In this document: one piece after another, positions 44,518-53,132 of the stretch | Position numbering within the stretch: the stretch's first letter is position 1 | Layout: each line of letters opens with the position of its first letter | Assembly: GCF_019222765.1 (NCBI RefSeq) | Contig: NZ_CP078145.1 | Location: 2,728,001 to 2,792,000 of the forward strand | Reading direction: 5' to 3' | DNA: 64,000 bases | Origin: Nocardia iowensis | Lineage (GTDB): Bacteria; Actinomycetota; Actinomycetes; Mycobacteriales; Mycobacteriaceae | Made by a program: the position numbers and the translations under genes | The notes under the pieces: generated by a model | The model's database searches: none | The model's input: only the letters and a program-made list of their open reading frames with translations | Told to the model about the DNA's origin: nothing

Positions 44518-44937
44518 ATGAGCAACGGCAAGGACCTCGCACTTACCCACGTCGCTGTGCTGGTCGGTGACCAGGAGAGGGCGCTCGAGTTCTATCGGGA
44601 TGTGATCGGGCTCGAGGTGCGGCAGGATCTGCCGTTCGGCGGGGTTCGCTGGCTGACGGTCGGACCCGCCGCGCAGCCGGGGCTGGAGTTCCTGCTCGAG
44701 GTGCCCGAAATGGTGCCGGACGAGCAGGCGCGCGAGGCGGCGCGGGCCCGGCTGGCGAGCGGTGCGCAGGGCACGCTGATCTTCACCACCGAGGCCGTCG
44801 ACGAGACGTTCGCCCGGCTGCGCGACGCGGGCGTCGAGGTCACCCAGGAGCCGGTCACGCAGCCCTACGGCATGCGCGACTGCGGGTTGCGCGACCCGTG
44901 GGGCAATCACCTCAGGTTCTCCCAGGTGCTCGGCTGA
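44518..44937 (+). CDS. VOC-family glyoxalase/bleomycin-resistance-like protein
   Basis: A 139-residue VOC protein: LTHVAVLVGDQERALEFYRDVIGLEVRQD at the start and MRDCGLRDPWGNHLRFSQ at the end, with His and Glu positions suitable for metal binding. Close relatives include lactoylglutathione-lyase-like and antibiotic-binding proteins; the reaction is not assigned. AAGGAG at 44503-44508 is the ribosome-binding site. It is convergent with a Ddn-like gene, with two hairpins between. Confidence 0.87.
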   Translation: MSNGKDLALTHVAVLVGDQERALEFYRDVIGLEVRQDLPFGGVRWLTVGPAAQPGLEFLLEVPEMVPDEQAREAARARLASGAQGTLIFTTEAVDETFARLRDAGVEVTQEPVTQPYGMRDCGLRDPWGNHLRFSQVLG

Positions 44938-44938
44938 C

Positions 44939-44973
44939 CTACCGATCGGGTAGGCCCCGGGGACTGCCCGGGG
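44939..44973. terminator. Two hairpins between convergent genes
   Basis: CTACC-GATCG-GGTAG (44939-44953) and CCCCGGG-GACTG-CCCGGGG (44955-44973, allowing a short loop) lie back to back between the VOC and Ddn-like genes, a compact bidirectional terminator. Confidence 0.55.
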
Positions 44974-44974
44974 A

Positions 44975-45472
44975 TCACCCGGCGCGGGTCAGTACCGCGA
45001 TCGGCAACTTCCGCGAGGTGAGCGCCTGATAGGTCTCGAAATCCGGATACTGGGCCGCCAAGGTGCGCCAGCGCTCGTCGTATTCGGCGGGGTCGGTGAC
45101 CACCCTGGCGGTCACCGGCCAGCTCTCCCGGCCGACGCGTACCTCGCCGCCGCCAGCGGCCACCAGATTGAGCCACCAGTTCGGCGGCTTCGGATTCCCG
45201 CCGAATGAACCGCTGACCAGCAGATCATCGCCGTCACGGATCAACATCAGCACCACCGACCGCGGCTCGCCCGACTTCCGTCCGATCACGGTCAGCTGGA
45301 ACACCGGACGGCCCAGCCATTTTCCGAACATCGAGCCGCCGAACCTGCGGTACAGGCTGCTGTGGACGCGGCCATGGAACCGGCTGATCGCGGTCAACCG
45401 CGTGCTGGCGAAATGCACGAATCGGCCGGTGCGCGTTAGCGAGACGCGGTCATGGGGGCTGTTCTCGGCCAT
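44975..45472 (-). CDS. Ddn-like F420-dependent nitroreductase family protein
   Basis: A 165-residue split beta-barrel flavoprotein family member: [51 protein letters not shown] is the deazaflavin (F420)-dependent nitroreductase signature, with the basic F420-phosphate site. M. tuberculosis Ddn of this family activates pretomanid and reduces quinones. The native substrate here is unknown. ATG 45472 (MAENSPHD) is preferred; the frame opens at 45556. Confidence 0.88.
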   Translation of the reverse strand: MAENSPHDRVSLTRTGRFVHFASTRLTAISRFHGRVHSSLYRRFGGSMFGKWLGRPVFQLTVIGRKSGEPRSVVLMLIRDGDDLLVSGSFGGNPKPPNWWLNLVAAGGGEVRVGRESWPVTARVVTDPAEYDERWRTLAAQYPDFETYQALTSRKLPIAVLTRAG

Positions 45473-45573
45473 GGTCGTCCTCACGAGCGATGCGGTGCCG
45501 TCCGAGTCACGGTACCGCCGCCCCGACGACACGGTGTGGGATCCGTCGCATACCAACGCAGGGCCGACCGCAA

Positions 45574-45579
45574 TACTGT
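45574..45579 (+). promoter_or_regulatory. Leaderless -10 of ppc
   Basis: TACTGT, 6 bases, then ATG 45586. Confidence 0.45.
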
Positions 45580-45585
45580 CTGATC

Positions 45586-48357
45586 ATGGGCGAATCGACG
45601 AGCGAGACGCAACAGGACGCCATTAGACCGCTACGCGACGACATCCGATTTCTGGGTGGCGTACTCGGCGACACCATCCGTGACCACGAGGGCCCCGAGG
45701 TGTTCGACCTCATCGAACGGGTGCGCATCGAGGCGTTCCGGGTGCGGCGCGCGGAGGTCGAGCGCAGCGCGGTCGCGGAAATGCTCGACGGTGTCGATAT
45801 CGCGGTCGCGCTGCCGCTGATCCGCGCGTTCAGCTATTTCGTGCTGCTGGCCAACCTGGCCGAGGACATCCAGCGCGACCGCCGCCGCAAGGCGCACCAG
45901 GCGGCCGGTGAGCCGCCGCAGGACTCCTCGCTGGCCGCCACCTATCGCAAGCTGGACGCGGCCGCGCTGGACGGCGCCGAGGTGGCCGACCTGCTGGCCG
46001 ACGCGCTGGTGTCGCCGGTGATCACCGCGCACCCGACCGAGACCCGTCGCCGCACCGTCTTCGATGTGCAGACCCGGATCACCGAGCTGATGCGGCTGCG
46101 CCAGCGCTACACCGAAACCGAGCGGGAGCGCACCGAATTCGAGCAGCAGATCCGTCGGCAGGTGCTCAGCCTGTGGCGCACCGCGCTGATCCGGTTGGCG
46201 CGGTTGCGGATCCAGGACGAGATCTCGGTGGGCCTGCGCTACTACGAGCTCACCCTGTTCGACGTGATCCCCGCCATCAACGCGGAAGTGCGTGCGGCAC
46301 TGCGCTCCCGCTGGCCGGGCGCGGAACTGCTGGCGCGCCCGATCCTGCGGCCCGGCTCGTGGATCGGCGGCGACCGCGACGGAAACCCCTATGTCACAGC
46401 GGATGTGGTTCGGCAGGCCGGGCATCAAGCGGCGACGGTCGCCTTCACCCGGTATCTGCGCGACCTGGTAGAGCTGGAGAAGGCGCTGGCGCTGTCGGCT
46501 CGGCTGGTTCCGGTGACGCCCGCGGTGGCCGCGCTGGCCGAGGCCGGATACCCCGATCCGGCCGCCCACGCCGACGAACCGTATCGCCGTGCGCTGCACA
46601 CCATCCGGGGTCGGCTGACGGCGACCGCCCGGCGCGCGCTCGGCGAGGTGCCGCGCAACGGGTTGGATGTCGGCGCGCCGCCGTACCCGACACCGCAGGC
46701 GGTGCTGGACGATCTCGACGCGGTGGACGCCTCGCTGCGCGCCAGCGGCGACGGCCTGCTCGCCGACGACCGCCTCGCCGCACTGCGGCACGCGATCGAG
46801 ACCTTCGGCTTCCACCTGCAGGGCCTGGACATGCGGCAGAACTCCGAGGTACACGAGCAGGTGGTCGCCGAGCTACTGGCCTGGGCCGGTGTGCATCCGG
46901 ACTACCCGAGCCTGCCCGAACACCAGCGCGTCGAGTTGCTCGCGGCCGAGCTGCGCACCCGCCGCCCGCTGCTCGGCCCGTATGCCCGGCTGAGCGAGCT
47001 GGCCCGCAAGGAAGTCGACATCGTCTGTGCCGCACGCGATGTGGTGGATACCTTCGGCGCCGAGGCGGTGCCCAACTACATCATCAGCATGTGCACCTCG
47101 GTCAGCGACATGCTGGAGGCGGCGCTGCTGCTGAAGGAGGGTGGGCTGCTCGATCCCGGCGAGTTGGCCGGGCCGCCGACCTGTTCGGTGGGCATCGTTC
47201 CGCTGTTCGAGACGATCGAGGACCTCGATGCCGGCGCGGCGACGCTGGCCGCGGCACTGGATATTCCGGTGTATCGGGACCTGGTCGCGTCGCGCGGGAT
47301 GCGGCAGGAAGTGATGCTCGGGTACTCGGATTCGAACAAGGACGGCGGGTACCTGGCCGCGAACTGGGCGCTGTACCGGGCCGAACTCGATCTGGTGGAG
47401 GTGGCGCGCAAGACCGGAATCAGGTTGCGGCTGTTCCACGGTCGCGGCGGCACCGTCGGTCGCGGCGGCGGCCGCAGCTACGACGCCATCCTCGCCCAGC
47501 CAGCGGGCGCCGTGCGCGGTTCGCTGCGGCTGACCGAGCAAGGGGAGGTGATCGCCGCCAAGTACGCCGAACCCGGTGCGGCGCATCGGAACCTGGAGTC
47601 GCTCATCGCGGGCACGCTGGAATCGACGCTGTTCGACGTGGAAGGACTCGGTCCGGACGCCGAACCGTCCTACGAGATCATGGACGACCTGGCCGCCCGC
47701 GCCCGTGCGGCGTACTCGCGACTGGTGCACGAAACACCGGGATTCGTCGAGTATTTCCGGCAGTCCACCCCGGTGGCCGAGGTCGGCGACCTGAACATCG
47801 GCAGCAGGCCCGCCTCGCGCAAACCGACCAACTCGGTATCGGATCTGCGCGCCATCCCGTGGGTGATGTCCTGGAGCCAGGCCAGGGTGATGCTGCCCGG
47901 CTGGTACGGCACCGGGACCGCGTTGGCGGAGTGGATCGGCGGCGACCCCGACCGGCTGGCGACCCTGACCGATCTGTACCGCCGCTGGCCGTTCTTCCGC
48001 ACCGTGCTGTCGAACCTGGCCCAGGTGATGGCCAAGAGCGACCTCGACATCGCCGCCCGCTACGCCGAGTTGGTCGAGGACGCGGCGCTGCGCGAGCAGA
48101 TCTTCGGCATGATCCGCGACGAGCATGCCAGGACCATCCGCATGCACGCCGCGATCACCGGCAACGATCACCTGCTCGCCGACAACCCGTCACTGGCCGA
48201 ATCGATCCACAACCGCTTCCCGTACCTGGAGCCGTTGAACCAGATGCAGGTGGAGCTGTTGCGCAGGCTCCGCGCGGGCGACGACTCGGAGCTGGTCAAG
48301 CGCGGCATCCTGCTGACCATGAACGGTCTCGCCACGGCGTTGCGCAACTCGGGCTAG
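45586..48357 (+). CDS. ppc: Phosphoenolpyruvate carboxylase
   Basis: A 923-residue PEP carboxylase, converting PEP plus bicarbonate into oxaloacetate to refill the TCA cycle. Catalytic His in [15 protein letters not shown], the metal/PEP region [17 protein letters not shown], the mobile loop [16 protein letters not shown] and the [11 protein letters not shown] motif are all present. Length is normal for actinobacteria. ATG 45586 (MGESTSET) is chosen; a -10 lies 6 bases upstream. Many actinobacteria carry either ppc or pyc. Monocistronic, convergent with a LysR gene. Confidence 0.97.
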   Translation: MGESTSETQQDAIRPLRDDIRFLGGVLGDTIRDHEGPEVFDLIERVRIEAFRVRRAEVERSAVAEMLDGVDIAVALPLIRAFSYFVLLANLAEDIQRDRRRKAHQAAGEPPQDSSLAATYRKLDAAALDGAEVADLLADALVSPVITAHPTETRRRTVFDVQTRITELMRLRQRYTETERERTEFEQQIRRQVLSLWRTALIRLARLRIQDEISVGLRYYELTLFDVIPAINAEVRAALRSRWPGAELLARPILRPGSWIGGDRDGNPYVTADVVRQAGHQAATVAFTRYLRDLVELEKALALSARLVPVTPAVAALAEAGYPDPAAHADEPYRRALHTIRGRLTATARRALGEVPRNGLDVGAPPYPTPQAVLDDLDAVDASLRASGDGLLADDRLAALRHAIETFGFHLQGLDMRQNSEVHEQVVAELLAWAGVHPDYPSLPEHQRVELLAAELRTRRPLLGPYARLSELARKEVDIVCAARDVVDTFGAEAVPNYIISMCTSVSDMLEAALLLKEGGLLDPGELAGPPTCSVGIVPLFETIEDLDAGAATLAAALDIPVYRDLVASRGMRQEVMLGYSDSNKDGGYLAANWALYRAELDLVEVARKTGIRLRLFHGRGGTVGRGGGRSYDAILAQPAGAVRGSLRLTEQGEVIAAKYAEPGAAHRNLESLIAGTLESTLFDVEGLGPDAEPSYEIMDDLAARARAAYSRLVHETPGFVEYFRQSTPVAEVGDLNIGSRPASRKPTNSVSDLRAIPWVMSWSQARVMLPGWYGTGTALAEWIGGDPDRLATLTDLYRRWPFFRTVLSNLAQVMAKSDLDIAARYAELVEDAALREQIFGMIRDEHARTIRMHAAITGNDHLLADNPSLAESIHNRFPYLEPLNQMQVELLRRLRAGDDSELVKRGILLTMNGLATALRNSG

Positions 48358-48366
48358 TGAAACCCT

Positions 48367-48380
48367 CGCCCCGACGGGCG
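48367..48380. terminator. Short hairpin between ppc and the LysR gene
   Basis: CGCCC-CGAC-GGGCG between two convergent genes, 9 bases after the ppc stop. It is a weak candidate by itself. Confidence 0.35.
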
Positions 48381-48400
48381 CGGTCAGACGACGTCACCGG

Positions 48401-49303
48401 TCATGCGGTGGCTGATCGCGCCCGTTCGGCAGCACTCAGCGTGGTATCGACGAATGCCTGCGCCGCCGCGGTGAGCGGCCCGCTGCGGTGCACCAGCCAC
48501 TGCGGTAGCTTCTCCGGCGGGTCGAATCGATAGACCGCCGCGCCCGCGCGGCAGGCCAGGTCGTGCCAGCCGTCGGGCATCAGGCCCGCGCCGATGCCGC
48601 GCAGCACCATCGGCAGCACGACGCTGCGGTCGCCGACCTCGGCGGCGATATGCAGTTCGCCCACGGTGGCGGCGAGCCGGTCGAAGCGGGCCCGGACGGC
48701 GGTGGCGGGCTGAGTGATCACAAAACTCATGCCGCGCAGGTCTTCTGGCGTCACCGTGCCGTTGCTGCCGATCTCGGTGCCCGGCGGCGCGACGAGCAGG
48801 AACTGTTCGTCGCGCAGGTGATGGGCCACCAAGCCCCGGCCCGCGGGTCGTTCCGCGCTACCGCACACGCCGGCCTCGCAACGCCCGCGCAACACCATGG
48901 CGACCACCTCCGCCGCCGAAAGGGCCGACCAGGTGCCGACGGTCAGGCCGGGGTGGTGCTCGCGCAGTTCGGCGATGGTGCTGATCACCGGCTCCAGCGT
49001 CGAGGACGAGGTCGCCGCCACGTCGACCCGGCCGACGACACCCGCGCCGACCGCCTGCGCGGCGGCCCGCAGCGCGTCCAGATCACGCAGCACCTGCCGC
49101 GCCCGATCGGCCATGAATTCGCCGGCATTGCTGAGGACGGCATTGCGGCCGACCCGGTGGAACAGCGCCACCCCGAGCTCGCGCTCGAGCTTGCCGATCG
49201 CCCGCGACAGCGACGGCTGAGCTACCCGTAAAGCGCGCGCAGCGTGGGTGAACCCGCCGTGTTCCACGATCGCGACGAAGTACTCCAACTGCCTACGTTC
49301 CAT
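48401..49303 (-). CDS. LysR-family transcriptional regulator
   Basis: A 300-residue LysR protein: the N-terminal HTH (about 4-60: LEYFVAIVEHGGFTHAARALRVAQPSLSRAIGKLERELGVALF) is followed by a periplasmic-binding-like effector domain. It is divergent (71 bases) from the gamma-glutamyltransferase-family gene, its likely target, in the usual LysR geometry. ATG 49303 is preferred to an in-frame TTG at 49309, since TAGTCT lies 6 bases before it (leaderless). Inducer unknown, perhaps a peptide or amino acid. Confidence 0.92.
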   Translation of the reverse strand: MERRQLEYFVAIVEHGGFTHAARALRVAQPSLSRAIGKLERELGVALFHRVGRNAVLSNAGEFMADRARQVLRDLDALRAAAQAVGAGVVGRVDVAATSSSTLEPVISTIAELREHHPGLTVGTWSALSAAEVVAMVLRGRCEAGVCGSAERPAGRGLVAHHLRDEQFLLVAPPGTEIGSNGTVTPEDLRGMSFVITQPATAVRARFDRLAATVGELHIAAEVGDRSVVLPMVLRGIGAGLMPDGWHDLACRAGAAVYRFDPPEKLPQWLVHRSGPLTAAAQAFVDTTLSAAERARSATA

Positions 49304-49309
49304 AACCAA

Positions 49310-49315
49310 AGACTA
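49310..49315 (-). promoter_or_regulatory. Leaderless -10 of the LysR gene
   Basis: TAGTCT on the minus strand, 6 bases, then the ATG at 49303. Confidence 0.4.
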
Positions 49316-49362
49316 TCGGTTTGGTGCCATAGATGTCTTGGACGTACGTACCGGTGTAGGGA

Positions 49363-49368
49363 GATACT
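49363..49368 (+). promoter_or_regulatory. Leaderless -10 of the Ggt-family gene
   Basis: GATACT, 6 bases, then GTG 49375, in the LysR-Ggt divergent region. Confidence 0.4.
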
Positions 49369-49374
49369 CGGCTG

Positions 49375-51156
49375 GTGTTCACCACGCGTCCTACCTTGCA
49401 GGGCACCTTCGGGATGGTGTCGTCCACCCACTGGCTCGCCTCGGCCGCCGCGATGGCGGTACTCGAGGACGACGGCAACGCATTCGACGCGGCGGTCGCC
49501 GCGGGGTTCGTGTTGCACGTGGTCGAGCCGCACCTGAACGGTCCCGCCGGGGAGGTGCCGATCATCCTCGCACCCGCGGGGCTGCCGCCGCGAGTGTTGT
49601 GCGGTCAGGGCCCGGCACCGGCCGGTGCGTCGATCGCCCGCTACAACGCGCTCGGCCTGGACTTGGTGCCCGGCACCGGTCCGCTGGCTGCCGCGGTGCC
49701 CGGTGCGTTCGATGCCTGGATGGTGCTGCTGCGCGATCACGGCACCAAGCGACTCGCCGAGGTGCTGTCGTATGCGATCGGCAATGCCGAGCGGGGACAT
49801 CCGGCGGTCGAACGGATCGGCGAGACCGTGCAGACGGTCCAGGAGCTGTTCGAGAACGAGTGGACAAGTTCCGCGGAGGTCTACCTGCGCGACGGCAAGG
49901 CGCCCGCCGCCGGTGCGCTGCTGCGGAATCCGGCGTTGGCCGCGACCTGGCGGCGACTGATCGCCGAAGCCGAGGCGGCGAGTGCGGATCGGGACGCCCA
50001 GATCGAAGCCGCGCGGCGTATCTGGCGTGAAGGGTTCATCGCCGAGGCACTGGTCAAGATGGCCGCGTGCCCGACCATGGACACCTCCGGTGAGCGGCAC
50101 GTTGGCGCGTTGTCCGGTGACGATCTCGCGAATTTCGCTGCCTCGTACGAGAATCCGGTCACCTACACCTGGAACGGATGGACCGTCGCGAAGCCGGGCC
50201 TGTGGAGTCAGGGACCGGTCATGCTGCAGCAACTGGCGTTGCTGCCGGAACGGCTGGAATACGGCACGCCGGAGTACTACCACACCCTGATCGAGGGCTC
50301 GAAGCTCGCGATGGCCGACCGGGAGGCGTGGTACGGCGACAGCACGCAGGTGTCGCTCGCGACGCTGTTGTCGCCCTGGTACAACGCCCAGCGCAGCGCG
50401 CTGATCGGACCGCAGGCGTCCTACGAACTGCGGCCCGGCAGCCCGGACGGCCAGCGGCCGCGATTGAGTGCCTACGCACAGACCAATTCCATTGGCGCCA
50501 CGGAGGTTCCGCTCGGTGCGGGGGAGCCGACGGTGGCCACCTCCGGCGCGACCCGCGGCGATACCTGTCAGCTCGATATCGTCGACCGTTGGGGCAATAT
50601 GATCGCAGCGACCCCGAGTGGTGGCTGGCTGCAATCCAATCCGGTGGTGCCGGAACTCGGTTTCCCACTCGGCACCCGACTACAGATGGCATGGCTGGAA
50701 CCGGGCCTACCCAATTCGCTACAGCCGGGTCGTCGTCCGCGCACCACCCTCAGCCCGTCGCTGGCGTTGCGCGACGGCGAGGCCGTCATGGCGTTCGGTA
50801 CGCCGGGCGGCGATCAACAGGATCAATGGAGCCTGCATTTCTTTCTCGCCGTCGCCATGCGGGAAAAGGTGCGTGGCGGGCTCGATCTGCAGGGCGCCAT
50901 CGACGCGCCGAACTGGCATCAGGAAAGCTTCCCCGGTTCGTTCTACCCGCGCGCGATGAGCCCGGGGCAGGTCTTCGTCGAGTCGCGGATCGGCACCGAG
51001 GTCATCGCCGACCTGGAACGACGTGGTCACCGCGTCACGGTGGGCGATCCGTGGTCGGAAGGCCGGCTGTGCGCGGTGGCTCGCGACCGGGAAAACGGTG
51101 TACTTTCAGCGGGGGCCAATCCACGCGGCATGCAGGGCTACGCCGCGGGACGATAA
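49375..51156 (+). CDS. Gamma-glutamyltransferase-family protein (Ntn hydrolase)
   Basis: A 593-residue protein of the gamma-glutamyltranspeptidase family. The large subunit begins GMVSSTHWLASAAAMAVLEDDGNAFDAAVAAGFVLHVVEPH. The self-cleavage site and nucleophile region is GATRGDTCQLDIVDRWGNMIAATPSGGW (Thr before Cys; the usual TTH is here DTC). The small subunit ends with FGTPGGDQQDQ. No signal peptide is obvious, so it is probably cytosolic, unlike classical Ggt. It may cleave gamma-glutamyl or acylated amides; substrate uncertain. It lies directly upstream of the peptide-importer genes. Confidence 0.88.
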   Translation: MFTTRPTLQGTFGMVSSTHWLASAAAMAVLEDDGNAFDAAVAAGFVLHVVEPHLNGPAGEVPIILAPAGLPPRVLCGQGPAPAGASIARYNALGLDLVPGTGPLAAAVPGAFDAWMVLLRDHGTKRLAEVLSYAIGNAERGHPAVERIGETVQTVQELFENEWTSSAEVYLRDGKAPAAGALLRNPALAATWRRLIAEAEAASADRDAQIEAARRIWREGFIAEALVKMAACPTMDTSGERHVGALSGDDLANFAASYENPVTYTWNGWTVAKPGLWSQGPVMLQQLALLPERLEYGTPEYYHTLIEGSKLAMADREAWYGDSTQVSLATLLSPWYNAQRSALIGPQASYELRPGSPDGQRPRLSAYAQTNSIGATEVPLGAGEPTVATSGATRGDTCQLDIVDRWGNMIAATPSGGWLQSNPVVPELGFPLGTRLQMAWLEPGLPNSLQPGRRPRTTLSPSLALRDGEAVMAFGTPGGDQQDQWSLHFFLAVAMREKVRGGLDLQGAIDAPNWHQESFPGSFYPRAMSPGQVFVESRIGTEVIADLERRGHRVTVGDPWSEGRLCAVARDRENGVLSAGANPRGMQGYAAGR

Positions 51157-51172
51157 CTTCACAGCGAATGGG

Positions 51173-51204
51173 AATAGCGGTCCGGATAATGCCGGATCGC
51201 TATT
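51173..51204 (+). terminator. Terminator after the Ggt-family gene (copy 1 of a duplicated hairpin)
   Basis: AATAGCGGTCCGG pairs with CCGGATCGCTATT (one G-U wobble, 6-base loop), followed by a T-rich run (TTTTCGTACCCTTTTTT). Confidence 0.75.
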
Positions 51205-51304
51205 TTTCGTACCCTTTTTTCGTTCGCGCCGTTTCGTACGATGACGAAAAAGAGAACAATCTACGAAAATGATTACCCGGCGAGAAAAGTGCGAAACCTT
51301 GAAG

Positions 51305-51310
51305 TATCTT
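51305..51310 (+). promoter_or_regulatory. Leaderless -10 of binding-protein gene 1
   Basis: TATCTT, then GTAGCGC, then ATG 51318. Confidence 0.5.
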
Positions 51311-51317
51311 GTAGCGC

Positions 51318-52949
51318 ATGCTCGCTCGCTTCACGCGGATGCTGGTGCTCGGCGTCACCGCCGTCGCGCTCGCCTCCTGCGCACCGGTACAGCACCCCGC
51401 TGGAACCGCAACGCACACAGATCATTACGGCACGCCCGTGGGTACGCAGCCAGTACGTGAGGGCGGCGAACTGGTGATGGGCCTGTCCGCCGAACCCGAC
51501 AAGCTCGACCCGACCACCTCGAGCTCGCTCTACACGCGTTACGTCATGAACTCGATCTGCGAGAAGCTCTACGACAACGACGCCGCCGGAAACCTGGTGC
51601 CGCAGTTGGCCACCGCGCTGCCCGCCGTCTCCGAGGACGGGCTGACCGTGACCATTCCGGTTCGCACCGGAATCAAGTTCGCCGACGGCACACCGTTCGA
51701 CGCGGCCGCGGTGCAGACCAGCCTGCAACGGCACCTCACCATGAAGACCTCGCAGCGGACCAGCGAGATGGGTCCGATCGCCGGTATCGAGACGGCTGAC
51801 CCGTCGCAGGTGGTGATCCGATACAAGAAGCCGTTCGCGCCGATCACCGCCGCGCTCGCCGACCGGGCCGGGATGATCATGTCGCCGGCCGAACTCGCGA
51901 AGGGCGAGGGTAAGAACTTCGCCGATAACCCGGTGTGCGTCGGGCCGTTCAAATTCGTCAAGCGCATCCCGCAGACCTCGATCATCGTCGAGCGCGACCC
52001 GTTGTATTACGACGCGAAGAACGTGCACCTCGACAAGATCACCTACCGGATCATGATCGACGCCAATATTCGCGCGGCGAACCTGCGCTCCGGTGATATC
52101 CAGGTCGCCGACACCATCTCACCGCAGGATGTCGACGCGCTGGCCAAGGACCCCGATCTCCGGCTGCTGGAAACGGGTTCGCTCGGCTACCAAGGTATTT
52201 ACCTCAACATCGGCAACGTGGACGGCGTTGGCAAACCCGCCAAGCCGATCGACACCCCGCTCGCCAAGGATGCGCGTGTCCGGCAGGCCTTCTCGCTGAG
52301 CATCCATCGGCAGGCACTGGTCGATACCGTGTTCAACAACTGGTTCGAGCCCGCGTGCTCGGCAATCGTGCCGAAGAGCACCTTCGCCACGCCCGCCGGA
52401 ACCGCCTGCCCCGCTTATGATCCGCAGCGGTCGCGGCAATTGCTCGCGGAAGCGGGTGTGCAGCTGCCCTATCCGATCACGTTGCAGGTCAGCAACACGC
52501 AGGACGAACTCCGGTACGCCCAGGCGCTACAGGCCAATGTCGCGGAGGGTGGCTTCGACCTGAAAATCGTGCCCACCGAATACTCGACGCTGCTGGATGT
52601 GCAGAAGCGCGGCACCTATGAGGCCCTGCTGCTCGGCTGGTCGGGCCGACTCGACCCGGACGCCAATATCACCCGGTTCCTGACCACCGGCTCGGGCGCC
52701 AACTATGGCGGTTTCAGCTCACCCGCACTCGACGACGTGCTGGCCAGGGCCGCACGCACCAGCGATATCGCGCAGCGCGCCGAACTGTACGGCCAGGCCA
52801 CCCAGATCATTCAGCAGGAGAACCCGTACCTCTACACCTACCGGAAACGGTTGCTGACCGTGCACAGCACGCAGGTGACCGGCATCGAGGGCTACGCCGA
52901 CGGTGTCGTGCGACTCGGCAAGGCCGCCTTCACGGATCCGAAGAACTGA
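51318..52949 (+). CDS. ABC-transporter peptide-binding lipoprotein 1 (SBP family 5)
   Basis: A 543-residue extracytoplasmic solute-binding protein of the DppA/OppA family, tethered as a lipoprotein: the signal is followed by lipobox LASC with Cys21. Family features include LVMGLSAEPDKLDPTTSSSLYTRYVMNSICEKLYD and QLATALPAVSEDGLTVTIPVRTGIKFADGTPF. It captures peptides or similar ligands outside and hands them to the permeases at 54771-56635. The adjacent paralogue is of identical length. Ligand not predictable. Confidence 0.93.
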   Translation: MLARFTRMLVLGVTAVALASCAPVQHPAGTATHTDHYGTPVGTQPVREGGELVMGLSAEPDKLDPTTSSSLYTRYVMNSICEKLYDNDAAGNLVPQLATALPAVSEDGLTVTIPVRTGIKFADGTPFDAAAVQTSLQRHLTMKTSQRTSEMGPIAGIETADPSQVVIRYKKPFAPITAALADRAGMIMSPAELAKGEGKNFADNPVCVGPFKFVKRIPQTSIIVERDPLYYDAKNVHLDKITYRIMIDANIRAANLRSGDIQVADTISPQDVDALAKDPDLRLLETGSLGYQGIYLNIGNVDGVGKPAKPIDTPLAKDARVRQAFSLSIHRQALVDTVFNNWFEPACSAIVPKSTFATPAGTACPAYDPQRSRQLLAEAGVQLPYPITLQVSNTQDELRYAQALQANVAEGGFDLKIVPTEYSTLLDVQKRGTYEALLLGWSGRLDPDANITRFLTTGSGANYGGFSSPALDDVLARAARTSDIAQRAELYGQATQIIQQENPYLYTYRKRLLTVHSTQVTGIEGYADGVVRLGKAAFTDPKN

Positions 52950-52988
52950 AAAAGCGCGCCGCGCAACGGCAGCTGCACACCGAACAGG

Positions 52989-53019
52989 AATAGCGGTCCG
53001 GAATCGCCGGACCGCTATT
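52989..53019 (+). terminator. Hairpin between the two binding-protein genes (copy 2)
   Basis: AATAGCGGTCCGG and CCGGACCGCTATT form a perfect 13-bp stem with a 5-base loop, followed by TTCCCGTACCCTTTTC. It duplicates the hairpin at 51173. Confidence 0.75.
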
Positions 53020-53119
53020 TCCCGTACCCTTTTCAGGTCGCCGTCATTTCCGGTAGTGGCGCTAAAGAGAACAATGCACGAAAATGAATGGTGGATGCGA
53101 AAAATACAGCATGTTGAAG

Positions 53120-53125
53120 TATGTT
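53120..53125 (+). promoter_or_regulatory. Leaderless -10 of binding-protein gene 2
   Basis: TATGTT, then GTAGCGC, then ATG 53133, the same layout as in copy 1. Confidence 0.5.
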
Positions 53126-53132
53126 GTAGCGC